From Ensifer adhaerens (GTDB lineage: Bacteria > Pseudomonadota > Alphaproteobacteria > Rhizobiales > Rhizobiaceae), in assembly GCA_900215285.1 (NCBI GenBank), contig OCMG01000004.1:1111501-1175500 (forward strand): 64,000 bases of DNA, given 5' to 3'. This document shows, one piece after another, positions 55,477 through 63,633 of the stretch (positions are counted from its first letter, which is position 1; each line of letters opens with the position of its first letter). The position numbers and the translations under genes are program-made. The notes under the pieces are model-generated. The model ran no database searches and was not told the origin of the DNA. It worked only from the letters and a program-made list of their open reading frames with translations.

Positions 55477-56238
55477 ATGGCGGTGCAGGAACGGGACCTG
55501 ATGGGCGGGCTCATGAAGGGGCTGAAGGTGATCGAGGCCTTCAGCGCAGATCGCCCAAGGCTTTCCATTGCCGAGGCCGCGGAGCTCGCGGGGCTCGACC
55601 GCGCCACGACACGGCGCTGTCTTCTGACGCTCTCGGAAGGCGGTTATGCGGATTATGACGGCAAGTTCTTCACGCTGACGCCGCGCGTCCTGCGCCTTGG
55701 CGTGGGCTGTCTGGCGGCCATGCCACTGCCGCGCGTGGTGCAGCCGCTGCTGGATGCGCTGTCGCAGGAGATCGGCGAGAGCACGTCAGTCTCCATTCTG
55801 GATGGGGCAGAAATCGTTTATGTGGCGCGCGCGGCGCAGCGCCGGGTGATGTCGATCGCACTGATGCCCGGCTCCCGGCTGCCGGCCTATTGCACGTCCA
55901 TGGGGCGGGTGCTGCTTGCCGCACTCGATCCCTCCGAGGCGCGCGACGTTCTGGCGAGCCATCCGCGTCCTGCACGCACCGACCGGACGGTGACGGAGAT
56001 CGACGCGATCCTGGAAATTCTTCTCGAGACGGCGGCGCGTGGCTATGCCTTTATCGATCAGGAGGTCGAAATCGGGCTGCGGTCGCTTGCCGTGCCGCTT
56101 GTCAATGGGCGGGGTGCGACGGTTGCGGCCCTGAATGTCGGCCTGGCAGCGAGCGGTGAAACGCGTGAGTCGGTGGTCGAGCGTCTGTTGCCTTCACTGC
56201 TCAAAGCTCGAAGCGAATTCAGGCGTCTTTCTCTGTAA
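55477..56238 (+). CDS. pcaR: IclR-family regulator of the pca genes
   Basis: A 253-residue IclR protein: N-terminal winged helix-turn-helix (L-S-I-A-E-A-A-E-L-A-G-L-D-R-A-T-T-R-R-C-L) and the C-terminal effector domain with A-Y-C-T-S-M-G-R-V-L-L-A and G-Y-A-F-I-D-Q-E-V-E-I-G-L-R. In rhizobia and pseudomonads PcaR activates pcaIJF in response to beta-ketoadipate. Start at the ATG at 55477 with AGAGGA upstream. Divergent from pcaI. Confidence 0.92.
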   Translation: MAVQERDLMGGLMKGLKVIEAFSADRPRLSIAEAAELAGLDRATTRRCLLTLSEGGYADYDGKFFTLTPRVLRLGVGCLAAMPLPRVVQPLLDALSQEIGESTSVSILDGAEIVYVARAAQRRVMSIALMPGSRLPAYCTSMGRVLLAALDPSEARDVLASHPRPARTDRTVTEIDAILEILLETAARGYAFIDQEVEIGLRSLAVPLVNGRGATVAALNVGLAASGETRESVVERLLPSLLKARSEFRRLSL

Positions 56239-56549
56239 TCACTAAAGTCCTGCAAGGAATTCTCGCCTGTTTCCTAGGTCTCTGGCTAAACTGTCGCATC
56301 ATTGAGACATATTTGTATTTGATTTTTGTCAAAACATTGAGATTTATATCAATGCTTTCAGTATTTGTTCTGATAATTCCCTGGAAATACATATTATATC
56401 ACTATATATGAATGTCCTTGTTAAGGAATGAGAAAATCGGAGTTGAGAGCATTCCCCTCAGAATCGTGGGGTTATCGGCTGCCTGACCCGCAACGCCACG
56501 TATTCATTCGCGCGATCGAAGAGGTCGCATCGGGGCTTTGGGGGTATTC
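56239..56549. other. AT-rich upstream region of the chemoreceptor gene
   Basis: About 310 bp; markedly AT-rich between about 56280 and 56420. Several TATAT and TTGAT-like motifs are visible, but no recognised operator. This should hold the promoter of the methyl-accepting chemotaxis gene. No small ORF or RNA was recognised. Confidence 0.5.
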
Positions 56550-58961
56550 ATGCAATTCAAATCCATCAAATCGAAGATCGCGGTCCTGTCGGGCCTCTGC
56601 GTTCTGACAGCCGTGGGCGGCGTCCTTGGCTACGGAGTTTTCTCGGCCAACAACCGTCAGACATTCGTGACGGAAAATGTTTCATCCCTGACGGAAGATC
56701 TGACGAAGGACGGCCTGAAGCGGCTTGCTTCGACACAGGCCGGGATCATTCGTGCATCGCTGGACGAGGCGTTCGGCGCGGCGCGCAACATGGCGCGGAG
56801 TTTTGAAATCGCCGCCTCGCAAAAGGACGGCGCTCCCGCCAATCTGCGCCGAGCGCAGTTCAATGAGATCCTTTTGAACGTGTTGAAGGACAATCCGGGC
56901 TTCAATGGCACCTACAGCGCTTGGGAGCCGAACGCCATCGATGGAAACGATGCGGGCTTCAAGAACAATGCCGCCGCAGGTTCCGATTCGACCGGGCGCT
57001 TCCTGCCCTATTGGACGCGGGCTGCCGATGGGAAGATCGCCATCCAGCCGCTGGTCGAATATGACAGCAACGCCACCCATCCGAACGGGCTGGTCAAGGG
57101 CGGCTGGTACATCGGCCCATCGACGACGGGCAAGGAGAGCCTGCTCGCGCCGCTGCCCTATATCGTGCAGGGCAAAAACGTCTATCTCGCCACGATGTCG
57201 GTTCCGATTGTCGTTGACGGCAAGTTTGTCGGCGTTGCCGGCGCGGACTTCGATCTCGCCTTCGTTCAGAAACTTGCGACAAGCGTCAAGGCATCGATCT
57301 ATGACGGCAAGGCCTCGGTGGACATCGTGACCTCGGCGGGTCTGGTGGTGGCGTCCAGCGAACATCCGGACAAGATCGGCGGCAGCTATTCGGCGATCCG
57401 GGGCGATGCGCCCAAGGTCATCGCGGATATTGCCAAGGGTGCGGAGGCGGTTCTGGCTGACGACAAGGCCTTTACCGCGCTGGCGCCCATCGTCAACGGA
57501 CGCACGCAGGCTACGTGGTCCGTGGTGGTTGAAGTCCCGCGCGCCATAGCGCTTGCCAAGGCGGACGCCCTTCGTGACGCACTCTCCGCCCGCAGCCAGC
57601 AGGACACGACCCTGCAGCTGATCGTCTCGGCGGTCATGGGTCTGGCCGGCATTATCGCCATGTGGTTCGTTGCCGGTGGCATTGCGGGGCCGATCGGCGC
57701 CATGACCGCCGCCATGCGCCGGCTGGCCGGCGGCGATCTCGAAGTCGCCGTGCCGGGCGAGGGCCGCATCGACGAAATCGGCGCGATGGCAGGTGCCGTC
57801 GTCGTCTTCCGGGAAAATGCCATCGCGAACCGTCAGCTTGAGGCGGACGCCACATCGCAGCGGCAGATGTCCGAAGCCGAACGTCAACGCGTGGCTGATG
57901 CCGAGCACCGCAAGGCGGCCGAAACGACGCATGCGACCATGCAGATCGGTCTCGGCCTGCAACATCTCTCCGACGGCGATCTTGGCTTCCGGCTGACCGA
58001 GCCCTTCGCGGCTGATTTCGAACAGTTGCGGCAGGATTTCAACCGCTCGCTCTCCCAACTGGCGCAGGCCATGTCGGCGGTAGCGACCTCTGCCGAATCC
58101 ATCGACGGGGGCTCTCGCGAAATCAGCCGCAGCGCGGATGATCTGTCGCGGCGCACCGAACAGCAGGCGGCGTCGCTGGAAGAGACCGCTGCGGCGCTCG
58201 ACGAGATCACCGCCAATGTCAACAATTCCTCGCAGCGCGCCGAAGAAGCCCGCAAGATTGCCGCCCGCGCCAATGTCAGCGCAACGGAGTCCGGACGCGT
58301 CGTCGCCGGTGCGGTGGATGCCATCCATCGCATCGAGCAATCCTCGTCGCAGATCGCCAATATTATCGGCGTCATTGACGAAATTGCCTTCCAGACCAAC
58401 CTTCTGGCGCTGAATGCAGGCGTCGAGGCGGCACGCGCCGGCGATGCCGGCAAGGGCTTTGCCGTCGTGGCGCAGGAGGTCCGCGAACTGGCGCAGCGGT
58501 CCGCACAGGCCGCCCGCGAGATCAAGGCGCTGATCCAGTCCTCGGCGGAAGAGGTGGGCCATGGAGTCAAGCTGGTGAGCGAAACGGGTGAGGCGCTGAA
58601 GACGATCGCCGACTATGTCATCAACATCAACCACCATATGGACGCGATCGCCACGTCGGCACGTGAACAGGCAGTCGGGCTTTCTGAGGTCAACACCGCC
58701 GTCAACCAGATGGATCAGGTGACCCAGCAGAATGCCGCCATGGTGGAAGAGGCCAACGCGGCCAGCGGCGCGCTGGCGGATGAATCCCATACACTGAAGG
58801 AGCTGATCGCCCGCTTCAAGCTCGATCATTCGGCCGGAATGCAGGCCGAGGCGCTGCGCCAGACGGCGCGCGCCATGGCGCCGAAGGCGGTTGCACCGGC
58901 GGCGCGTCCGAAGCTTGCCGCCAATGGCGGTCGCGTCACCCAGGAATGGACCGAGTTCTGA
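56550..58961 (+). CDS. Methyl-accepting chemotaxis protein with Cache-type sensor
   Basis: A chemoreceptor of 803 residues. Two transmembrane segments (about 9-30 and 350-375) bracket a periplasmic dCache-type ligand domain (about 35-345) containing Y-S-A-W-E-P-N and Y-W-T-R. A HAMP domain follows (about 370-430), then the cytoplasmic signalling domain with the hairpin tip [29 protein letters not shown]. The last five residues E-W-T-E-F fit the x-W-x-x-F tether for CheR/CheB. It sits between two pca operons, so an aromatic acid ligand is a reasonable guess. Start at the ATG at 56550; an in-frame TTG four codons upstream exists. Confidence 0.92.
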   Translation: MQFKSIKSKIAVLSGLCVLTAVGGVLGYGVFSANNRQTFVTENVSSLTEDLTKDGLKRLASTQAGIIRASLDEAFGAARNMARSFEIAASQKDGAPANLRRAQFNEILLNVLKDNPGFNGTYSAWEPNAIDGNDAGFKNNAAAGSDSTGRFLPYWTRAADGKIAIQPLVEYDSNATHPNGLVKGGWYIGPSTTGKESLLAPLPYIVQGKNVYLATMSVPIVVDGKFVGVAGADFDLAFVQKLATSVKASIYDGKASVDIVTSAGLVVASSEHPDKIGGSYSAIRGDAPKVIADIAKGAEAVLADDKAFTALAPIVNGRTQATWSVVVEVPRAIALAKADALRDALSARSQQDTTLQLIVSAVMGLAGIIAMWFVAGGIAGPIGAMTAAMRRLAGGDLEVAVPGEGRIDEIGAMAGAVVVFRENAIANRQLEADATSQRQMSEAERQRVADAEHRKAAETTHATMQIGLGLQHLSDGDLGFRLTEPFAADFEQLRQDFNRSLSQLAQAMSAVATSAESIDGGSREISRSADDLSRRTEQQAASLEETAAALDEITANVNNSSQRAEEARKIAARANVSATESGRVVAGAVDAIHRIEQSSSQIANIIGVIDEIAFQTNLLALNAGVEAARAGDAGKGFAVVAQEVRELAQRSAQAAREIKALIQSSAEEVGHGVKLVSETGEALKTIADYVININHHMDAIATSAREQAVGLSEVNTAVNQMDQVTQQNAAMVEEANAASGALADESHTLKELIARFKLDHSAGMQAEALRQTARAMAPKAVAPAARPKLAANGGRVTQEWTEF

Positions 58962-59058
58962 GCTCAAGCATTCGGGTTTCCGCCCCTCCGGAAATCCGAA
59001 CGGCCGGCGCGCCCGCCCCTCTCTCCGCGGCGCGCCGGTCAAATCTTTCGGAGCGTGT

Positions 59059-59604
59059 CTAAAGCTCCCATTTGCCGCCCGTGGCGGACAGGCGGATTTC
59101 GACCGGGTTGCCCACCACCTCGACCCTTGGACCGCCGAGGTCATTCCAGCGAAACAGATCGAGATGCCAGCCGCCGGGAATGTTGCGGGACGGATCGATC
59201 AGGCCGTCGGCTCCTGCGGCTCGCGCAATGTCGGAGGTCTGCCATGACGGTGGCTCGCCACCCGCCTCCAGGGCCGTTCGCCAGGAGGTGTCCGACCGCG
59301 ACCGGTCGATGCCCAGCCGATCGCACAGGGTCTGGTCATGCTGATCGAGAACATATGCCTCGTTCACCATAACCGGCACCAGAACCCGTGCCTTGCCATC
59401 CTCCCGCATATAGCCGGAAATTGCCCGGATCGCCCATTCCGGCTCCGGGCTCATGTAAAGCGCCGGCTGGCCGTGACGGTGATAGCGCCCGGCGCTTTTC
59501 GGGGAGGGTGGGTCGAGAACATTGTCGATACGCTCGACGAGGACCGCGCGGTAGAAGCGGCCGCTAATTGCGCGGAAGATGTGGGGAATGGTGTTGGCTG
59601 GCAT
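59059..59604 (-). CDS. RES-domain protein (orphan toxin-like)
   Basis: A 181-residue RES-domain protein. Members act as toxins that destroy NAD+. The family's Arg/Glu/Ser positions appear in G-R-Y-H-R-x-G-x-P-A-L-Y-M-S (Arg and Ser) and E-W-A-I-R-A-I (Glu). RES toxins are normally encoded with an Xre-type antitoxin directly upstream, but no such gene is adjacent on this strand, so this copy is orphaned or its partner lies elsewhere. The start has only a weak ribosome-binding site. Confidence 0.75.
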   Translation of the reverse strand: MPANTIPHIFRAISGRFYRAVLVERIDNVLDPPSPKSAGRYHRHGQPALYMSPEPEWAIRAISGYMREDGKARVLVPVMVNEAYVLDQHDQTLCDRLGIDRSRSDTSWRTALEAGGEPPSWQTSDIARAAGADGLIDPSRNIPGGWHLDLFRWNDLGGPRVEVVGNPVEIRLSATGGKWEL

Positions 59605-59752
59605 CTAAGGACTCTAAAGCGATCGTTACATATAGGACAGGGCCTGACATGGGAGAGTTTTGCACCCCGTGGTGACGGTGTGATGGCAAATGGTTCATGC
59701 GTTGCGCCTCCGCCTGCGCAAGCCGGTCTCGATTCCAGCATTGAACGTCCGA

Positions 59753-59785
59753 ATATTTATTGACTGACTATTAGTCAATAAATAT
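59753..59785. promoter_or_regulatory. Perfect 33-bp palindrome before dinB-tetR
   Basis: Two perfect 13-bp arms (ATATTTATTGACT and AGTCAATAAATAT) with a 7-bp spacer, 24 bp upstream of the dinB-family start codon. It also contains the core TTGACTGACTATTAGTCAA. This is the likely operator for the TetR regulator encoded by the second gene. Confidence 0.75.
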
Positions 59786-59808
59786 GATCGCCGAAAAGGA
59801 GTTGCTTC

Positions 59809-60324
59809 ATGACACCGTCCATCCTGATTTCGCTTTTTCACTACAAGGCCTCCGCCGGGCGCGAACTCTTTAATGCGCTAAGGGGCGCGGAAGCGAGCAT
59901 ACCCGTCGATAATTTGCGGCGGGCGCTGCGCATCCTCAATCACGCGCATATCGTTGATCGCATTTTTCTCGCTCACCTGGAGGGCCAGTCCCATGCTTAT
60001 GCTGCGAGTTGGGAGGCCGATGCGCCGGCGCTTCCCGCGCTTGCGCAATCGACGGCGGACGTCGATGCACGTTACATATTGCTTCTTGCGACGTTTGACG
60101 ATGATGCGTTGGAGGAGGCGATCGACTTCACCTTTACCGACGGGCAGGAGGGTCGGATGACACGGGCGGAGATGTTACTTCATGTCGCGACCCATGCCGG
60201 CTATCACCGCGGCGAGGCGGGATGTCTTGTGCCGGAGGTTCAAGCGGCGTCCATGCGCGACGTGTTCGCGGGTTATCTGCATCGTGCGGAACCGGTGCGC
60301 CGCGAGAGGAGCGTGGCATCGTGA
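59809..60324 (+). CDS. DinB-like metal-binding protein
   Basis: A 171-residue four-helix DinB/YfiT-type protein. Candidate metal ligands are His46 or His48 in L-N-H-A-H-I-V-D and the H-V-A-T-H-A-G-Y-H-R-G-E block near residue 125. DinB relatives often have thiol- or cofactor-linked roles; the function here is not established. It forms an operon with a TetR regulator (4-bp overlap). Confidence 0.8.
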   Translation: MTPSILISLFHYKASAGRELFNALRGAEASIPVDNLRRALRILNHAHIVDRIFLAHLEGQSHAYAASWEADAPALPALAQSTADVDARYILLLATFDDDALEEAIDFTFTDGQEGRMTRAEMLLHVATHAGYHRGEAGCLVPEVQAASMRDVFAGYLHRAEPVRRERSVAS

Positions 60325-60917
60325 AACAGCCAGGCAGGCCCCGCACGAAGCCCGCTCTGGAGCGGCGGGAAGATATCATGAGGGCTGCCGAGCAGGTTTT
60401 CCTCATCAAGGGATTCGAAAGCGCGACGATTGAGGACATCTCCAAAGGGGCCGACATCTCCAAGGGGGCCTTCTATTTGCATTTCACCACGAAAGTCGAG
60501 GTCGCGGAGGCGCTGCGCGACCGTTTCGTGGAACATCTTCTGAAAGAGATCACGAGAGATGTCGAGACAGAGCCGGCAGCAGACTTTCGAGCCCGCTTAC
60601 AGACTTGGTCGAGAGCCTGCGCCAAGGGTTACATCACCGCCGCAGCGGCGCACAAATTGGCATTTTCGGCTGTGCCGCCACCGAAGGACGGTCTGACAAA
60701 CAATATTCTGATCGATGATCTGAGGCACCTGCTGTTGGCCGGACAATCGGCGGGCGTCTGGTGTGTCGACAATCCTGCCCTGACAGCTATTTTCCTGTTC
60801 AATGCCTTGCATGGTGCCATTGGCATGAGTGTGCTGGAAGCTGATAGTTTCGCCCGTGATGCGCTTCTCGATGCGCTGTCGGCGCATTTTCTGCGTGCGG
60901 TGGGCATCGGGACCTAA
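60321..60917 (+). CDS. TetR-family regulator
   Basis: A 198-residue TetR protein with the N-terminal helix-turn-helix (I-M-R-A-A-E-Q-V-F-L-I-K-G-F-E-S-A-T-I-E-D-I-S-K-G-A-D-I-S-K-G-A-F-Y). The C-terminal ligand domain has no recognised relatives. The start is a GTG at 60321, overlapping the DinB stop as GTGA, with GAGGAG 10 nt upstream. It probably represses its own operon through the 33-bp palindrome at 59753-59785. Confidence 0.87.
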   Translation: MKQPGRPRTKPALERREDIMRAAEQVFLIKGFESATIEDISKGADISKGAFYLHFTTKVEVAEALRDRFVEHLLKEITRDVETEPAADFRARLQTWSRACAKGYITAAAAHKLAFSAVPPPKDGLTNNILIDDLRHLLLAGQSAGVWCVDNPALTAIFLFNALHGAIGMSVLEADSFARDALLDALSAHFLRAVGIGT

Positions 60918-60923
60918 AATCAA

Positions 60924-60958
60924 AAGACCGCCGCATCCTCTCGGGCGGCGGCGGTCTT
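60924..60958. terminator. Bidirectional terminator between tetR and pcaG
   Basis: Stem AAGACCGCCGC/GCGGCGGTCTT between two convergent genes, with TTGTCTTG after it on the plus strand and TTTTG on the minus strand. Confidence 0.7.
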
Positions 60959-60977
60959 GTCTTGAGAGATCAATTGC

Positions 60978-61595
60978 TCAGATGTCGAAGAACACCGTTT
61001 CGTTCTCACCCTGGAGATGGATGTTGAACGTGTAAGTACTGCCGTCCTTCTTGGCGATCAGGGTCGGCACGCGGACGCGGTGTTCGATGCGGCCGAGGAT
61101 CGGGTCGGCGGCGTTGGCCTCTTCCTCCTCGGGGAAGTACATGCGCGTCTGCAGGCCGATATTGATGCCGCGCGCGACCACCCAGAAGGTGATGTGCGGG
61201 GCCATCCAGCGGCCGCCCTTGAACGGGACCTTGCCAGGCTTGATCGTCTCGAAGACGAACTCGCCGGTCGACATGTCGCCGGGCGTGCGGCCCCAGCCGA
61301 GGAAGTTCGGATCCGCCGAGCCGCGCGTTTCCGATGGGCTGTTGTAGAGCCCGTCGGCGTCGGCCTGCCAGATCTCGATCAGGGCGTCCTTGAGCGGGGT
61401 GCCCGAGCCATCGATGACGAAGCCGCGCACGGTGATGCGCTCGCCCTTGGTCTTGTCGTTATAGAGCGGGCCGGAGCCCAGATCGGTCTCGAAGACGCCT
61501 TCGATGCCGGAGAAATTTGGCGTGCAGCCGATATGAACATAGGGACCTGCCGTCTGCGAGGCGGATTCCTTCAGGTAACCGAGCGGTTGGACCAT
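60978..61595 (-). CDS. pcaG: Protocatechuate 3,4-dioxygenase alpha subunit
   Basis: Structural partner of PcaH. The 205-residue protein has the dioxygenase fold with G-P-Y and W-Q-A-D-A-x-G-x-Y, but lacks the full Tyr/His iron ligand set, as expected for alpha. Start at the ATG at 61595, 1 nt after the pcaH stop (TGAC-ATG), so the subunits should be made in equal amounts. Last gene of the pcaDCHG operon in this direction; pcaB is not adjacent. Confidence 0.93.
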   Translation of the reverse strand: MVQPLGYLKESASQTAGPYVHIGCTPNFSGIEGVFETDLGSGPLYNDKTKGERITVRGFVIDGSGTPLKDALIEIWQADADGLYNSPSETRGSADPNFLGWGRTPGDMSTGEFVFETIKPGKVPFKGGRWMAPHITFWVVARGINIGLQTRMYFPEEEEANAADPILGRIEHRVRVPTLIAKKDGSTYTFNIHLQGENETVFFDI

Positions 61596-61596
61596 G

Positions 61597-62337
61597 TCAG
61601 TTGCCCTCCTTGCGGTTTTCGAACAGGGTGGAGCGGCGGCCACGCAGCACGATGTCGAACTTGTAGGCGCGCATGTCGTGCGGGATCGTGTTGTTCATGT
61701 CGAGCGGGGCGACAAGGCGCTTGATCGCCTCTTCGTCCGGGATCGTCTTGACGATGGGACACATCCAGATCAGCGGGTCACCCTCGAAATACATCTGCGT
61801 GATCAGGCGCTGGGCAAAGCCGTGGCCGAAGATCGAGAAGTGGATATGGGCGGGACGCCAGTCGTTGACGCCGTTCGGCCACGGGTACGGGCCGGGCTTG
61901 ATCGTCTTGAACCAGTAATAGCCGTTCTCGTCGGTGATGGTGCGGCCGACGCCGCCGAAATTCGGGTCGAGCGGGGCGAGATAGGTTTCCTTCTTGTGGC
62001 GGTAGCGGCCGCCGGCATTGGCCTGCCAGAATTCCACCAGCGCGCCGGGAACGCCAACGCTACGTTCGTCAAGCACGCGGCCATGAACCAGAATCCGCTG
62101 GCCGATCGGCATTTCGCCCGGCTTGGCATAGTTCAGGATCAGGTCGTTATCGAGCTCGTTGAGCATGTTGTGGCCGAAGACCGGGCCGGTGATCTCGCTC
62201 TTGGTGCCTTCCAGCGAGATCAACGCGCGCTGCGGCGAGCGCAGCACGGTCGTCTTGTACCATGGCGTATAGGCTGGCGGATGCATGTCGCGGTCACGCG
62301 CAAAAAATCCGCCGGTTTCGGGCTGAAAATTGGTCAT
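61597..62337 (-). CDS. pcaH: Protocatechuate 3,4-dioxygenase beta subunit
   Basis: Non-heme iron(III) intradiol dioxygenase that opens protocatechuate to 3-carboxy-cis,cis-muconate. In 246 residues the iron ligands are Tyr112 (G-G-R-Y-R-H), Tyr151 (G-P-Y-P-W), His164 and His166 (R-P-A-H-I-H-F), matching Tyr108/Tyr147/His160/His162 of the Pseudomonas enzyme with an offset of four. Starts 4 bp inside pcaC. Confidence 0.95.
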   Translation of the reverse strand: MTNFQPETGGFFARDRDMHPPAYTPWYKTTVLRSPQRALISLEGTKSEITGPVFGHNMLNELDNDLILNYAKPGEMPIGQRILVHGRVLDERSVGVPGALVEFWQANAGGRYRHKKETYLAPLDPNFGGVGRTITDENGYYWFKTIKPGPYPWPNGVNDWRPAHIHFSIFGHGFAQRLITQMYFEGDPLIWMCPIVKTIPDEEAIKRLVAPLDMNNTIPHDMRAYKFDIVLRGRRSTLFENRKEGN

Positions 62338-62762
62338 TTCCCTTCCTCCGGTTGGGTAGCTTGAATGTGCATCTTCTCCAGCACGTCTTTTATGATCTTG
62401 ATATTATGATTGGCTGCCGGCACGCCGGCATAGATCGCCACATGCAGCATGACTTCCATCAGGTCGTCGGGCGTCGCGCCCGTATTGGCCGTGGCGCGGG
62501 TATGCATGGCGACCTCGTCGTGATGTCCAAGGGCGGCCAGCAGCGCGATGGTGATCAGCGAGCGCTCGCGCTTCGTCAGCCCCGGGCGCGACCAGACGTG
62601 GCCCCATGCGCTCTCCGTGATCAGCGTCTGGAACGGCTCGTCGAAGGCGGTCTTCATCTTTTCCGCACGGTCGACATGGGCATCGCCCAGAACCGACCGG
62701 CGGGTCTTCATGCCCTGTTCAAAACGTTCCGAACGCTGATTGCTCAACTTTTTAGTCTCCAA
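62334..62762 (-). CDS. pcaC: 4-carboxymuconolactone decarboxylase
   Basis: Decarboxylates gamma-carboxymuconolactone to the enol-lactone. The 142-residue AhpD-like protein has the family's [17 protein letters not shown] motif and [13 protein letters not shown]. It overlaps the pcaD end by about 11 bp and the pcaH start by 4 bp. In some bacteria it is fused to pcaD; here it is separate. Confidence 0.93.
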   Translation of the reverse strand: METKKLSNQRSERFEQGMKTRRSVLGDAHVDRAEKMKTAFDEPFQTLITESAWGHVWSRPGLTKRERSLITIALLAALGHHDEVAMHTRATANTGATPDDLMEVMLHVAIYAGVPAANHNIKIIKDVLEKMHIQATQPEEGK

Positions 62763-63546
62763 GTCTCGACAGGAAGCGCGAGATCAGCCGGGCAAGCGCC
62801 TCGGGCTGTTCCACGCAAGGAATATGGCCGCAGCCCTTGATGATTTCGAAGGCGGCGCCGTCAATGAGATCGGCCGTGGCGCGCACGAGATCCGGCGGCG
62901 TCGAGCCGTCCTGGTCGCCGACGACCACGAGGGCCGGCACATTAATGGTTGCCGTGGAGGCGGTGAAATCAGCATCGCGGATCGCGGCGCAAACGCCATT
63001 GTAGCCGGCGACGGGCTGACGCTCGAGCATCTGGCGGTAGCCTTCCAGATCGGTCGCGCGCTCCTTGAAGAACTTCGGCGTGAACCAGCGCTCCAGAACG
63101 GGCGTCGAAAGCGAGGCGATGCCGTTGGCCTCGATGGCGGCGATGCGGCCGTTCCACATGTCGGCGGTGCCGATCTTGGCGGCGGTGTCGCAGAGGATGA
63201 TGGCTTCGACCAGTGCCGGCTTCAGTTTCCAGATGCCTTGCGCGATCAGGCCGCCGACGGAGAGGCCGCAGATGACGGCCTTGTCGATGCCCAGCATGGC
63301 GCAAAGGTCGATCACGTCCTGTGCATGGTCCTCGATGGACGACGGCTGCTTGCCGAGGCCGGAAAGGCCATGCCCGCGCTTGTCATAGAGCAGGATGGCG
63401 ATGTCGTCGTCGAGCTCGTCAAAGACCGGCAACCAGATACGGAAATCGGTGCCGAGCGAGTTGGCGAACACGATGGTGCGGTCGGCCTCCGGATCGCCCA
63501 GAAGTTCGTAATGCAGTACCGTTCCGCCGATTTCAGCAAAAGCCAT
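62752..63546 (-). CDS. pcaD: 3-oxoadipate enol-lactonase
   Basis: Hydrolyses 3-oxoadipate enol-lactone to 3-oxoadipate. The 264-residue alpha/beta-hydrolase has the nucleophile elbow C-G-L-S-V-G-G with the catalytic Ser, the N-terminal F-A-N-S-L-G-T oxyanion loop, and the catalytic His in C-G-H-I-P-C. Start set at the ATG at 63546; the open frame upstream crosses into pcaQ and has no family resemblance. First gene of pcaDCHG, divergent from pcaQ. Confidence 0.94.
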   Translation of the reverse strand: MAFAEIGGTVLHYELLGDPEADRTIVFANSLGTDFRIWLPVFDELDDDIAILLYDKRGHGLSGLGKQPSSIEDHAQDVIDLCAMLGIDKAVICGLSVGGLIAQGIWKLKPALVEAIILCDTAAKIGTADMWNGRIAAIEANGIASLSTPVLERWFTPKFFKERATDLEGYRQMLERQPVAGYNGVCAAIRDADFTASTATINVPALVVVGDQDGSTPPDLVRATADLIDGAAFEIIKGCGHIPCVEQPEALARLISRFLSRLGD

Positions 63547-63614
63547 GATGTCCTCCGTAAGGGTGTGATAAATGCTGTGTTTTGTTTGGTAAAATGATAT
63601 TTCTGGCTCAATCG

Positions 63615-63630
63615 ATAACGGGATGGTTAT
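63615..63630. promoter_or_regulatory. PcaQ-box candidate
   Basis: ATAACGGGATGGTTAT in the pcaD-pcaQ gap, close to the known PcaQ motif ATAACC-N4-GGTTAW of rhizobia (one arm G in place of C). It is 68 bp before the pcaD start and 3 bp before pcaQ, so it fits dual autorepression and pcaD activation. Confidence 0.8.
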
Positions 63631-63633
63631 GAA

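Noticed and set aside
56335..56360. FNR-type box (TTGA...TCAA) upstream of the chemoreceptor
   Set aside because: The symmetric word TTGAGATTTATATCAA has the wrong spacing (two bases too long) for the FNR/FixK consensus TTGAT-N4-ATCAA.
56682..59144. 820-codon open frame antisense to the chemoreceptor gene
   Set aside because: Complement of strongly coding DNA; composition and lack of motifs indicate a shadow. Similar shadows occur at 2108-4063, 9110-10543, 17854-19371, 22052-23038 and 40260-42074.
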